DNA from: Nemopilema nomurai
Lineage: Eukaryota; Cnidaria; Scyphozoa; Rhizostomeae; Rhizostomatidae
Direction: 5' to 3'
Assembly (NCBI GenBank): GCA_003864495.1
Contig: ML133383.1
Span: forward strand, 1-64,000
Length of the DNA: 64,000 nt
The notes below the pieces were generated by a model, which searched no databases, was not told the DNA's origin, and saw only the letters and a list, made by a program, of their open reading frames with translations. The translations under genes and the position numbers were made by a program. Shown here piece after piece: positions 12,864 to 24,611 of the stretch. Position 1 is the first letter of the stretch, and each line of letters opens with the position of its first letter.

Positions 12864-15800
12864 ATGTCAAGACAATTTGTTTCCGTGTTGGTGCTTCTCC
12901 TTGGAATCGTTGCGTGTACAGCAGCTCAGAGTGAGTTAATTGTGTTTGAAATTAGCATTGTCGACAATATTTGCTCTCGAAATCTTGGCATTTTTCTGGT
13001 GAAAAGCGTGTTCTTTCTTCAAGATCGTAATATTTAGGGATAATGGGATAATAGATAGTTGGATAATGATATGATAGTATCCCGTGATGTATTTACCCAT
13101 AGGCCTATTGGCAGGGCCAGGGTAGCCTGCGGGCAACCTCAAACACTACCTACTCTTCGGGATAGAAGTGTCTGAGGCTAGGCCAGGGGGGCTCCGAGCA
13201 TAGTTTTGAAGAACTACAATACGTGAAGTTGATGAGTTGAGCAGAATTACAAAATTTTGCTTGGTATACTTTAAAGCTCCCCAATCAAATTGAGGCCAAG
13301 GGCCCCGGCAGTCCTAAATGCGGCCCTGATAGTATCTGGGTTTGGTTGAAGATGTATGTGGTCAGTTGAACAAAATAGTCACTTTCCACGCTCTAAGACC
13401 AGGGCCTCCGACGAAGGGCCGCCGCACTTTTTTGTAAAACAATAATCTTGCTTTTCTTTTCGAGCTTTTCTAAATATCTTTTGTTATGATCGTTAAAATC
13501 TTCCTTGGCCCCTCCACTTTCTAACCTGCGTCGGAGCCCCTGTAAACCTCTTTCTCTTTTAAGACAATTAAAGCATCTCTCCTTTAGTACTTATATTCTC
13601 AATCAAACCTGTGCGTCTTTGCGTCATCAAATCTTTTTATTTTTGTAAGTATCTTTAATGCCAGAAGTTGTAAGGGTCCGAAAGAAGGCCCATCTCAAGG
13701 GGTCCCAGCTTAATGAAGACCTATCTCGAAATGAAACCTGGCCTAAAGCCGCTCTTACACGGTCAGATTTTGTCGAATTCGATTATCGTATCGTGAATCG
13801 AACATGTTCTATTCCATTCGACAAATCGAAATGTGAATGAATGATTTTTTTTCACCCACGCTGCTACGTCACCCGAATTGCAATGCAATTTCCGCATTGT
13901 TTCGGTTTGTTTATAGTCATTTTAAAGGAAACATGGAATCAGCGCGGCCTAAGTTCAATAAAAATGATTGTTTATTGCTGAATATGAGAAAGAAGAGAGC
14001 TTGTGGAATGTTCTCGAGTTCGTGTAGTCCTTTCCTTCGGTGAAGCGCAACTCGTTCAAAATCAAAAGTGCATCATATGTACCGAAAACAGGACGCTGTT
14101 TGAGCCATTCTTTTGTTAATTTTGAACATTTTCTTCTCCCATTTCTTCGTTCGTTTAATACAAGTGCGATAACTATGGCAGCTGAGGCAACCTTCTCAAT
14201 TTTCAAAACAAAATTGAGGTGTTTGACGGTTATCAATTCGACAAAATCTTATCACGATTCAACAAAATCTGACCATGTAAAAGGCGCTTTCGATTCGACA
14301 AATCTGAAGAAAAACTTGATTCAACATTATCGAATTCGACAAAATCTAGAGCGGCTTAAGACCAAGCTTCAAGCTTCAAGTGGACCTCTGTAGTAGTTTG
14401 CGTAGGCTGTCAGTGCATCGAAAGAGAGGCTGTCAGTGCGTCGAAAGAGAGGCTGTCAGTGCATCGAAAGAGAGGCTGTCAGTGCATCGAAAGAGAGGCT
14501 GTCAGTGCATCGAAAGAGAGGCTGTCAGTGCATCGAAAGAGAGGCTGGGTACGATTAAAATCTGTTTACTCTTTGCCTTTTATCCTAGACTGCACTGTAA
14601 ACAATGGAGGCTGCCATCAGTATGCCAACTGTACTTCCATAAACAGCACAGTTAGTTGCGTGTGCAAAAGTGGCTTTACTGGCAATGGGCAGCTTTGCTA
14701 TGACGTCAACGAATGCTTAACTTCAAACGGAGGCTGCGATGGCAACGCAACTTGCACAGATACACTTGGTCAGTATACTTCTTGCTATGACGTTAACACT
14801 TGAGGGTCCAGTCCCCTGCCTGTTATCCCACTGGCCTCCTTTCTGGGCACTACAACGATTCGATCAGGCTTCAATTAGGAGTCTAACAATGCTCTTTGCT
14901 GGGTGCCTTTTTGTTCATGTTTAGTCACTATTCGACATGGTTCCACAGCACTGTGAGAATGACCTCCAAGAGGACGCGAGATCATAATGAGCCCTGTGCA
15001 ACCAAAAACAAAGGCTTCTGTCTTCATGCAATCATTCCTAAATGGAAAAGACGCTCATTCTTGCTGTAGCTGCATTATCAATCGAAGGTACCCCCCACCC
15101 CCAAACAGTAAGTGTGGGGCTTTGCAAATTTTGTAATCCCTCTTCGCCAGAACCTTTCGTGCAGATGAACTTGGCTCAGAAGACTTAAAAAAAATCACTA
15201 ATGCAAAGTAATAACATAGTTCAGAAGATTTTTTCGAAAGCCACCAATATGACTACCTATACAGTAACTTTAGTCGTCGTTACCCTTTTAGGAATACCAA
15301 GTTTTCAAACGAAATCAAATTCTAGCCTTTAGTTATGTGGTGAACCCTTCTTTCAGACTTTTGCTTGACAGAATTGAAACTTGATCATGTCAGTAAACTG
15401 TAGTGTCAAACAGGATAATACCAAGGGAGGAAGTTTGTTGATTGTATAAATTTCTTTATAGGAAGTCGAGATTGCAAGTGCAACTCTGGCTATGGTGGAA
15501 ACGGCCTAACTTGCACAGACATCAACGAATGCTTGGATGGAAACAATGGAGGTTGTCACGTGAATTCGACTTGCGCGAATACGATTGGTTCACGCACTTG
15601 TACATGTAACAATGGATTTCAAGGCAATGGCGTCTTATGCTTCGACACTAATGAATGCTTGGTGAATAATGGCGGCTGCAACGTCTCAGCAAGCTGCACA
15701 AATACGATTGGCTCTCGCGTGTGCAAATGCAACGCGGGATACACGGGGGACGGAATTAGCTGCAATGATATTAACGAATGTACTCAAAACAATGCAAGCT

Positions 15801-18800
15801 GTAGCCAGTACGGAACCTGTTTGAATACAATAGGCTCTTTCACCTGCTCTTGCAAGGTACGTATCTCATGAAATGCCCTTCAGCCATCTCACGCTAAACA
15901 GAATGATATATGGCAACGCAGTGGCGTTTTCAAAAGAAATCAGAGAAGCAATTTGTCTAGAAACTCCCAGCTCCCACCAAGCTGTCCACTTGCTCATTCC
16001 TAAGAAAACACTTAGATTATTACTCACTGTGTTATTGACTGTTACTCGCTGAATGTAGTTTTTGAAGGCCTAAAATGCTCTTACGAACCGCGGACATTGA
16101 TCCAACTTTCCATGTCAACGTTTTCCCTGCAAATCTAGCAAAATATTGTGGGTCATTAATCCAAAACATTTTGCCTATAAACGCATGATAGTGAGTTAAC
16201 CCTTCCTTTGTCTCCAATTGCTAAGCCAAGAAGTTGCCAAATAAAGTTATATTCCTTTCCTAATTACTCTTATTTCATTCTTAAACAACCAAAACACAGT
16301 TCCTCTATATGAATTTGGAAATCCTAAGAGCCATCACTAATTCGCTGTAATTTTCATACGACGTAAATTTTCTAATTAACCTCTGCCATCCAACTCCTTG
16401 TTAGAAAGTCAGGCCAAAAATGACTGTAATACAAAGTTTTTGTGAAATTTTCTCTTCAGTTTGTCTTTTAACGAGGTTTCTTGATTATCATAATAAGATA
16501 ACCTGCATTACGACTTACATGAGCACTCATATCTAATATCAAGTATTTTGTAGAAAAATCATTTTGACTTATTCTTAATTCATTTCAGAGTGGTTTTAAT
16601 GGTAATGGAAAGATTTGTTGGGATGTAGACGAATGTCTAACTGCCAATGGTGGTTGTGAGCAAAATGCCACGTGCGCAAACACCGTTGGCTCTCGCACAT
16701 GCACCTGCAAAACTGGCTTTAGTGGCAATGGGATTTCCTGTACGAACGTAAACGAGTGTCTAACCAACAACGGTGGATGCGACTCAAATGCAGATTGTAT
16801 TGACCTTATTGGCAGCAGAACCTGTTCTTGCAGATCTGGCTACACAGGTAACAAACAGCAAGCTGGCAATTGTTGAATGCCACAGCTTCTAAGGTCACGA
16901 CCTTTGACCTCAAACAACCTGCACAGTTGTCTTGCACCCTGAAGCTTTTGCGAAGCTTTTGCGATCAATGCGAAGTTTTCTTCCTACATTAGACTCATTA
17001 ATTGAAGGTTTAGAAGGAACTTGAATGGTTAGAAGCTCAAATAAACAGGGTTATGTATAAACGCTAAGTATGGCTAGAAATTCCAAATACATTGGGAAGT
17101 TACCGTGAAAGTGCCTGCTTTTGAGAATGTGGAAAATTAAACCCAAACGATCCTTAACGGGATTGTAATGCTTTTTCGCACGGATACAGTTTGTTAGCTG
17201 AAATTGTAAGATCAAAATTTCCCTTTCAAGCTAATAAAATAAGATGAGTTGCAGATGACCTGCAGAGACCTTAAAGGATTCTCAACAAGTTTTCTAAATT
17301 TTGTTTTCCTAATTAAAGTGCTCATTAGTTGGGACTTCAAGATTTTACGTGACTTTCAATAAGTGACAGTGTGCAGAGCATCGGTATTAAATAAAAAGAA
17401 GTATCAGCCTATCTTGTATAATTAGAGAAGCAGTCTATCTATTTTAGCTGCAACGATGCTTTGATCATAAGGGTTCTTCCATCGTTGAAGAAATGAAACC
17501 ACCTCATACAAATGTGTTTTGTTGGGTTGTCAAAAGGAAGTTGCAAAAACTTTCTTGCAATCAAGCACAAACAAATATTGCTTATTTCCGCACAGGGACA
17601 GGATTGAACTGAAAATTTTGACCCATAGCCTTTGAACTTTGACCTCTTCTACAGTTCTAGTGATTTGTAAGCCCTTTCTTCTTCGATCGAATGCTTCATC
17701 TATTGTTTGCCACTGATATTTTCATTCTTTCGCACAGGGACAGGATTGAACTGCTACGATGTCGATGAATGCCTTACCAGCAACGGAGGATGCTCGTCCA
17801 ATGCCATGTGCCAAAACACCGTTGGCTCTCGCACATGCACCTGCAAAACTGGCTTTAGTGGCGATGGGACAAATTGCGGTGACATTGATGAATGTACCTC
17901 AGGTGCAGCTACATGCAGTTCCAATGCCAAATGCACAAACACAGTTGGGTCATACACATGCGCTTGCAATTCTGGATTTCAAGGTATGGGACCATTCGTG
18001 GGAATCTGTGTTGCAGCAAAAAGAGATTTATAAAACCCTTTTCTTGATCTGGGATAGGTTATTTTGTTCTAAGAAAGCATGCAAGCAGATGAAAATGATA
18101 TCCGCCCCATTAAAGTTTGACACTGCTTTTTAGATCTATGCTATAGGAGCAGTTTCTTTACAATAAAATGTGTCAACATTTTCAAGTGAGCAAATAAATT
18201 GTCATTGCCTAGGTTTCCAAAGCAGAGTGGCAGAAAAATGCATAAAGCCATTGCACTGAATCGCAAAGCTGCCATGTTATTAACTGACAACTATTCATAG
18301 TCTAATAGATCTTCCGTGTGATAAAGCTGAGCAAAAATTAGTCAATGATGACACATGAACAATTGAATCGTCATATAAGCTTGTCAAAATATGAATGAGA
18401 AGTTGGAGCATCTAAATGCATTTGCAAGGAAATTTTCGTTAGCCAGAATCTAGAATCAAAGGTTTATCGCTAGGGAAGGAGAGTTATGTATACCGTACGC
18501 TATACCTAGGGAGGTCGATTTTTCTTTATGCTTGGTTGTCGGTTACGATTTTTCTGTCGTAATTAGAATGTTTGCTATAGCATAAACCAATCATGTGCAT
18601 AGTTGCTTGTCGTTTACTTGGATGGAACTCATACGAAAAGGAGATGGATATCATGCCTTGGATAGCAGTAAATATATTTAGATAACCTGGAATTTTGCTA
18701 GAACACGTGGCTGTTGTATACGAACAATTTTTAATCCTATTTGGTTATTTGTGGTGTTTTTACATGAGCCATCTAATGCATCATTAAACATGCCGTTAAG

Positions 18801-21800
18801 ACTATTTTAGAAGACATTGTTACGACTAGCTGCACACATGATCATTCTAGTGAAAATTTTTCACTGTGACTTCGTTAAACCAAATGGCAAATTCAAATGC
18901 AGCTAAGCGGATTGTTCTGAATCAGGTATATAGTTTCAAATGTAACTAAAGCATCTTGGTATCTGGCCAAAAATGACTCTTAGATGGATCATTACCACAA
19001 CAATCCCTGGTGCGAGTACAGTGCACTCGGAGAGGTTCTGGGCAATGTGACTAGTTAACTTGATGCTAATAACAGTACTATTTTGAAAAATTATTTCGTC
19101 CTTTTTTCGAATAAGTGTTGATCGTGTACTTCTGTACCAGAGAAGGGAAAGAACGTTGACGAATGCTTAATCAACTCTTTGCTCAACCTCCCCTAAATGG
19201 TTTCATAGTCAAATGTTTTAGACACCATTGTTGTCTATAGGTCAATAGCAAAATGTTGTCCCATAGCCTTTGAAATTTGACCTCTTCTACATTTCTTGTG
19301 ATTTGTATGCCTTTCTTCTTCGATCGAATGCTTCATCTATTGTTTGCCACTGATATTTTCATTCTTTCGCACAGGGACAGGATTGAACTGCTACGATGTC
19401 GATGAATGCCTTACCAGCAACGGAGGATGCTCGTCCAATGCCATGTGCCAAAACACCGTTGGCTCTCGCACATGCACCTGCAAAACTGGCTTTAGTGGCG
19501 ATGGGACAAATTGCGGTGACATTGATGAATGTACCTCAGGTGCAGCTACATGCAGTTCCAATGCCAATTGCACAAACACAGTTGGGTCATACACATGTGC
19601 TTGCAATTCTGGGTTTGAAGGTATTTATTTCACGATGTTTTAACTCCAATGCTGCAATTTTCATGATTCGATGTGACACAAGGCACTGGTATGTCAAGTT
19701 TGACCTGTCCGTTATTCCACTATTTTAAAAAGTTACGTTATCCTGAAAAGATTTTCCTGCGATGTCCTTGGAAATGCTGCATTATTGCGTATTGTTTTTA
19801 AATCTGGTTCATCTTTAGCTCCGTGATGGCATCAATTTCTTCAAATCATGATTTTAGAATTTTCAATTTCAGCCAGGATAATGTATTTAAGATGACAATT
19901 AGTTATGTTATGTAAGGTTATGTTATAAAAAGTTTTGTTATCCTGAAAAGGTTTTCCTGCGAAATTCATTGGCAATTAATACTTGTTATAGCCTGTCAAT
20001 GAATTACACTCCTCCCAAAAAGAATTCTGATGCAACTATAAAATTCGAAACGAACAAAGTCATTCTAAAGTATATTTCTTTTTATGTAGTATAATGAAAG
20101 GATTTTCATACCCTTGGTGCCAGAGCCTGAGAGAGTATTCTCCTCCGCGATCCCCTTCCCCCGTTACTCACACTTTGACTGTCTGAGGCTCTGGCATCCA
20201 GGGTAGGAATTTTATAATGGGTATTGATAACTTCATTCAGCAGTCCTTCGCCACAATTTAAAAAAGAATAGAATGCGCCTTGAGAGATACATGCATATGT
20301 TAAAAAAACCGACCTGGGTTGCAAAAATGGGGATGAAGAAACAACGTTGACCGTGTTTCAAAAATGTAGTTCAAAAGAAAACCTTTATATACCATCAAAT
20401 TATCAGAACCATAATTTTTGTATACTCAAAGTATTTTGTCCGATACTCCTTAAGGTATGCGAGCATCGAAAAATCACCAAAAGCTGATGTGATAAGTAGC
20501 CAGTTCGAAAACCACGTTAAAGTATGATTGATCATACCATGAACACCTGTTTAGTCAATTTGACACCTTGCTATTGCACCTTTGTTCTCGATCAGGTAAT
20601 GGCCTCTTTTGCATGGATATAGACGAGTGTATTCGCAACAATGGAGACTGTCACAGCACCTTGGCTACTTGCAAAAAACATTTGGCTCGCGCACGTGTAC
20701 GTGCCTATCTGGCTATACCGGCAGTGGCATCAATTGTACGGACATAAACGAGTGCCTAAACATGAACGGAAATTGCCATTCAAACGCAAGCTGCACGAAC
20801 ACGCTCGGATCAAGAACGTGCCAATGTAAGAACGGTTACCGTGGCAATGGGCTTAGCTGCACTGATATCAACGAATGCGGAGTGAATAAGGGAGGGTGTC
20901 ACGCAAACGCTAAATGCCAAAATACTGGTGGTTCGTTCGCGTGCTTTTGCCAAGGTGGGTATGACGGCAATGGAACAAGCTGCCAGGATATTGATGAGTG
21001 CACCGCAGGAACACACACGTGCCACCAACACGCATCATGTACCAACGCTGCTGGCACTTTCACTTGTGCATGCAAATCTGGGTATCAAGGAAATGGCATG
21101 ACGTGCAAAGGTAAGAAACTTCAAGCAATCGATATTGAATATTTTCATTCAGCGCTATAACTCGTTTAGAGTTCGTTTGTATCACGAAGACACTGCTCCT
21201 TTTAATGGTCCTTTCTCCCATTTTTTACCAAGGCCAACTTTAAATGACTGCTATGTTTCTTTTGCAGAAGTCTCAGATCCACTTACACTCATCATGGCAC
21301 TCGTTATAGCTGTTGTTGTGGTCTGTGCATTGATATACATGATCGTTCATTATGGAATGTAAGTATTCAAATTGTGTGTAACAAAATCGATTCCGCTATC
21401 GTAAAATCAAAGTTCAATTTCATGCAGCCGTTTACATCTTCGTGTAACGAAAAAATGATCTTGTTTTCAATACCGTATTTACTCTAATATTCCCGCTGCA
21501 GGAGAGGCGGGTGTATTGGAGAGGCGGGATTATTTTTTCAATGCCTTGTGGTCTAGCTTGAGGATACCGTTCAAACGTGGCAAATCAGAGCGAAAAATAC
21601 CAATTTCAACAGCGACAATAATAATCTTTTCAACAATAGCAATTTAACCCATTCACTTTAGCATAAGTTTCAACCTTTGACTGTGAAGCCCACACAAACT
21701 GTAAAAAGAATAGCAAATGCCAACTAAAAGTTTCAATCCCGCATGCGGGATTACTGGAGAGGCGGGATTATTCTTACAATCCATGAAATACAAGCGGGAT

Positions 21801-22820
21801 TACTAGAGGCGGGAATAAAAGAGAAGCGGCAGCGGGAATATTAAAGTAAATACGGTATCTAAATTCCAACCCGCGCTATACTACAGTAAAGGCCAATCTC
21901 CATTGAGCGAAAATCTTTCGTTTTTTCGCCGGCGAAAGGTTATGAGCATGCGCACTTGAACCTTTTCGCTACCTGTGCCGTGCGCGTCATTCGCCTTGAA
22001 AGTTCAAACCATTTGAACTTTTTTCTCTGTCGCCGGCGAATTTGTCGTTCTATGAACATTTTGCAAAATGGCCGAGATTCAAAGTAGCTTCGTCTTGGAT
22101 GAAGAAATAATAAAATTTCGGGTTACAAGCGGTAAAATTCACATGAACAATGATTCGAGATCGACATCAATTCAACCCCGTGCTGACGTCCCCTCACGAA
22201 GTGAAGATTAATTTCAAAACTTAGAAACGGCTTCTACCTTCTACCCAGCAACAATATGTTGACATAAAAGAATTCCTAGTGGAGGAGGTGAAAGCTAACC
22301 TCTGTATTTGGAACACAAAAGCAAGTGCCTATGTCTGCCATCTTGAAATTCTGCTTTCTATTTGACACGCCAAGTCACTGTATCCGCTTTTCGTCATCGC
22401 AAAATTTTCGCCCAATGGAGATTGACCTTTCGCTTTTCGTCAGCGCCAAAGCGAACCGCCTCGACATTTTCCGCCTAGTGGAGATTGGGCTTAAGGCACC
22501 ACAACAAGCGTTTTATGCTGACAAGCTCTTTTTCGTCGATTGTTGATTGGGCTCTCCGGGAACGCCCGACTACGCTTCCTTGTTAATGCCAATAATTGGC
22601 AAATTTATAATTTTTCTATTGTTTTCTTGCAGTATTTTGTGCAAGAGCCCCCTTTATTATTTCAATAGCACTGCACAGCTACCTCCAGTTTTTACAATGA
22701 TTTTTTTATTATGAAAAAGGAATCTAGTAGTGAGAATGTATCTTCTTATTAAAATATAACAAACAGTTTTCCTTTACTTTCAGACTCAAGAAGTGCGGCA
22801 AAGGAACGAGCGAGGCTTAA
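12864..22820 (+). CDS. EGF-repeat protein with one TM segment, 9 exons, frameshift in exon 7
   Basis: Exons: 12864-12930 (signal peptide), 14589-14768, 15462-15856, 16589-16847, 17738-17983, 19375-19620, 20596-21110, 21268-21358, 22784-22820. The protein has a cleavable signal peptide ending near TAAQ and then about 15 EGF-like modules. Most are calcium-binding type (D-I/V-D/N-E-C ... NTxGSxTC), as in fibrillins and other matrix or receptor proteins. A TM helix in exon 8 and a roughly 13-residue basic tail follow. Most introns are phase 1, so exons can be duplicated or skipped in frame. Exons 5 and 6 are near-identical 246-base copies. In exon 7, module 12 is one base short near the A6 run at 20673-20678: the upstream frame hits a stop at about 20752, while the downstream frame encodes modules 13-15 and the TM. 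With one base added the coding length is a multiple of 3 (678 residues). Either the locus is truncated here or the sequence has an error. The ligand or partner is unknown. Confidence 0.8.
13743..14360 (-). mobile_element. Non-autonomous element with possible PIF/Harbinger transposase remnant
   Basis: The left end (CTAAAGCCGCTC ... AGATTTTGTCGAATTCGAT, 13743-13783) and the right end (14329-14360) are inverted copies, differing by an 8-9 base insertion near the tip. On the minus strand an open stretch (13955-14236) carries a WLKQRPVFGTYDALL...ELRFTEG pattern. This resembles the N-terminal region of HARBI1/PIF-type transposases (W-V-x-P ... G-x-Y ... L-x-x-E-L). The catalytic DDE domain is absent, so the copy cannot mobilise itself. 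It lies in intron 1 of the EGF gene. The family assignment is moderate. Confidence 0.5.
14404..14541 (+). repeat. Tandem repeat, 23-bp unit x 6, before EGF exon 2
   Basis: Six consecutive 23-bp units beginning AGGCTGTCAGTGCATCGAAA, with one internal A/G variant in the second unit, are followed by a partial unit. The array lies 48 bases before the splice acceptor of EGF exon 2. The short ORFs across it are by-products of the repeat. Confidence 0.9.
17589..17611 (+). pseudogene. 23-base fragment of the duplicated EGF exon (acceptor plus first codons)
   Basis: CGCACAGGGACAGGATTGAA and the three following bases match 17731-17753 exactly, that is, the acceptor and the first 16 exon bases of EGF exon 5. 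The sequence then diverges into AAAATTTTG. It is a third, truncated footprint of the same duplicated unit and offers a decoy 3' splice site. Confidence 0.75.
17622..17985 (+). repeat. Direct duplication copy 1 (EGF exon 5 plus about 115 bases of intron)
   Basis: Nearly identical to 19260-19622. It starts at CCCATAGCC in the intron and ends at the exon 5 donor. The copies are about 1.64 kb apart. Within the exon only a handful of bases differ, giving Lys/Asn and Gln/Glu changes, so the duplication is young or recently homogenised. Confidence 0.9.
19260..19622 (+). repeat. Direct duplication copy 2 (EGF exon 6 plus about 115 bases of intron)
   Basis: Partner of 17622-17985. The intron directly upstream of the acceptor is essentially unchanged between copies, while sequence just past the donor is unrelated. 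One breakpoint is therefore at or very near the exon-intron junction. Confidence 0.9.
20109..20205. mobile_element. Short inverted-repeat element (about 97 bp)
   Basis: The 20-base arms TACCCTTGGTGCCAGAGCCT (20109-20128) and AGGCTCTGGCATCCAGGGTA (20186-20205) pair with about two mismatches. The spacer is a GC-rich 57 bases that differs in composition from the AT-rich intron around it. It lies in the intron before EGF exon 7 and has no coding capacity. Confidence 0.6.
21471..21856. mobile_element. MITE, 386 bp, 29-bp terminal inverted repeats with TA ends
   Basis: The left arm starts TACCGTATTTACTCTAATAT (21471-21499). The right arm (about 21828-21856) is its reverse complement with one mismatch. 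The inside carries repeated GAGAGGCGGGATTATT motifs in both orientations. The arms begin and end in TA, which could be a TA target duplication of the Tc1/mariner kind. It lies in the intron between EGF exons 8 and 9. The superfamily is inferred, not shown. Confidence 0.75.
21884..22494. mobile_element. Second inverted-repeat element beside the MITE
   Basis: AAAGGCCAATCTCCATTGAG at about 21888-21907 recurs inverted at about 22411-22430 with few mismatches. A weaker inverted copy, containing GGAGATTGGGCTT, ends near 22492. Internally there are several CGCCGGCGAA-like palindromes. The outer boundary is uncertain: the element may be about 547 or 611 bp. It has no coding capacity. Confidence 0.5.
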
Positions 22821-24611
22821 AGAAGGCAGCCACAATGTCAAGATATCAATTAATTTTCAACTTGTAACTTTCTAATTATTATTGATACTATTTTTAGTCA
22901 GTTGTAAATTTCCTGTTTTAAAATGAATTTTTACAACCTGTATTATTCATTAATTTGCCTTGTATCATAACTAATTTTATTTAACTTGTTTTTTATACGC
23001 AAGTAGGATAAGGTTTCATATAACGTTCTTAGACAAGAAAATAAGAAAGAGCCATTGTTCCAGTATAGCAGTTATCAATACCCTTGCAAGGGTAATTACC
23101 CTTACAGACTTTGTCAAAGCTTCCACTGAATGACGCTTAAGCTTATGTAACTATAATATTTATCAACTGCTGAAATTGGTATCATGTGTGCTAGTTTATT
23201 GCTATATATTTATATATTATATATATATTTATGCTGCTATATTGTTTATAGCAGCGTGAGACCAGCCACCATTTGCGGGAAAAGAACGTACATAGCCAGT
23301 TTTGAGCCCGTCAGAAGACTAAATGAATCAAAAGCCATTTTTGTTGAGCATAGTTAGCACTGAATCAATCGGTCAAGTAGTGGCTTGCCTTTAAAAGGAC
23401 CAGATGGATAGGCCCCACTTCTTTAGGCTGGAGTGTTGCTGGTTTTCAATTTGTAAAAAAAGGTGAAACGCTTTTTCACCTTTCATTCAGATTATCTTAA
23501 TGCCATGAATAAAATGCCACATGTGGCAATTACAGACTATGATAGAAGACAATGACCAATAGAAAGCACCTAAAAATCTCCGTGAAAATGCACCCGATGG
23601 AAAAATGCACAGATGCAGAGCAAACTGAATCACTCTAGAATGCTTTTGTCAGTTGAGGCAAGAATCGTTTTGCTGCGACCCATTTTGAGTAAGCAAAAAA
23701 AAATTAAATTCAAAAACAGTTTTGTAAATGGTCTATTGAGTGATATTTAACTCGAGAAGTTCCACTCGGCAATCTTGTCAAGCTTGCAACAAACTCTTCC
23801 AATGCTTATGCCAGCTTTCAGAGAGGAAAAATCGATTTCATGAAAGGGTTATTTATGCAGGTACAATTCATGAACTTCGACCTAGATACCTTGGGCGTGA
23901 AGTTCATGCAGAGGGCTACATAGACCGGGTGTCCGGGGGGCAATCGCTTGCCCCCTTGTTTCCTGATGTTTGAATTTTAGGTTGATTTTCAGTAACTGAA
24001 AAGTTACTTTGGAATTTTGTCTTACAAATTGGCTTACAAGAGCCTTAAATGATATGGTGACATCAAAGAAAGAATGAAAAGTGCCAGAGAAGTCCCTATA
24101 CTGTGTAATGCTTTCCATTAAAAAATGAAATACATGCTGCTTCACGCAACATTTAACCCGGCTGGTCGCACTAGCACTTAATTTTATTTCATAATTGAAC
24201 ATTTAGTTGCAACTTGGAGTGATTCCATCCATTTTAATACGGTATGTGGATGGAAAAGCGATTGGGCATTGACAATGCCCCTCCCAAAGAAGACTGGTTC
24301 TAGCAGTATGACCCCAATTCACGTGCTAATTGGTCGAAAGAATTAGAATTATATAAAGGCCAGCTCTTGTTCAGCATAAATAGAGCGGACGGCTATAAAA
24401 ACTCTACTCTAACAAACAAAGAGCCAGAAGGAGGGCGTATATTTTGTTATTTTTTACATCGCTGGGTAAATATTTAGATTCAGTCGTCGATAGCGAAGTA
24501 AACCCTGTCTACCAAACTTCATTGTGTCAGAAAGCGCAGGTTGGGCTGGGATAGGCCCATATGAAATCCAGGCGAAACGATTGTCCGCACAACGAAGTTA
24601 ACTAGTGCAAG
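22821..24611. other. Intergenic region between EGF gene and Ras gene
   Basis: No protein-family ORF is visible. It includes a TA-rich stretch near 23200-23240. A possible poly(A) signal AATAAA at 23508-23513 lies about 690 bases after the EGF stop. A GGGGGGCAATCGCTTGCCCCC palindrome-like motif is near 23934-23954, and the putative Ras promoter lies at the 3' end. Confidence 0.5.
24313..24400 (+). promoter_or_regulatory. Putative Ras promoter: CCAAT, E-box, inverted CCAAT, two TATA-like motifs
   Basis: Within 90 bases there are CCAAT (24314-24318), CACGTG (24320-24325), ATTGG (24329-24333), TATAAAG (24352-24358) and TATAAAA (24394-24400). The cluster lies 210-300 bases before the Ras ATG. Spacing and density fit a core promoter. 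The transcription start is not known. Confidence 0.45.

Noticed and set aside
13955..14393. Plus-strand ORF overlapping the transposon remnant
   Set aside because: The antisense frame has the transposase-like pattern; the plus frame has none.
17754..19606. Minus-strand ORFs opposite the two EGF exons
   Set aside because: They are shadows of the duplicated EGF exons; the sense strand has clear EGF modules and splice sites.
24312..24330. tRNA or small RNA gene near the Ras promoter
   Set aside because: No A-box/B-box pair or cloverleaf could be recognised; the motifs fit a pol II promoter better.
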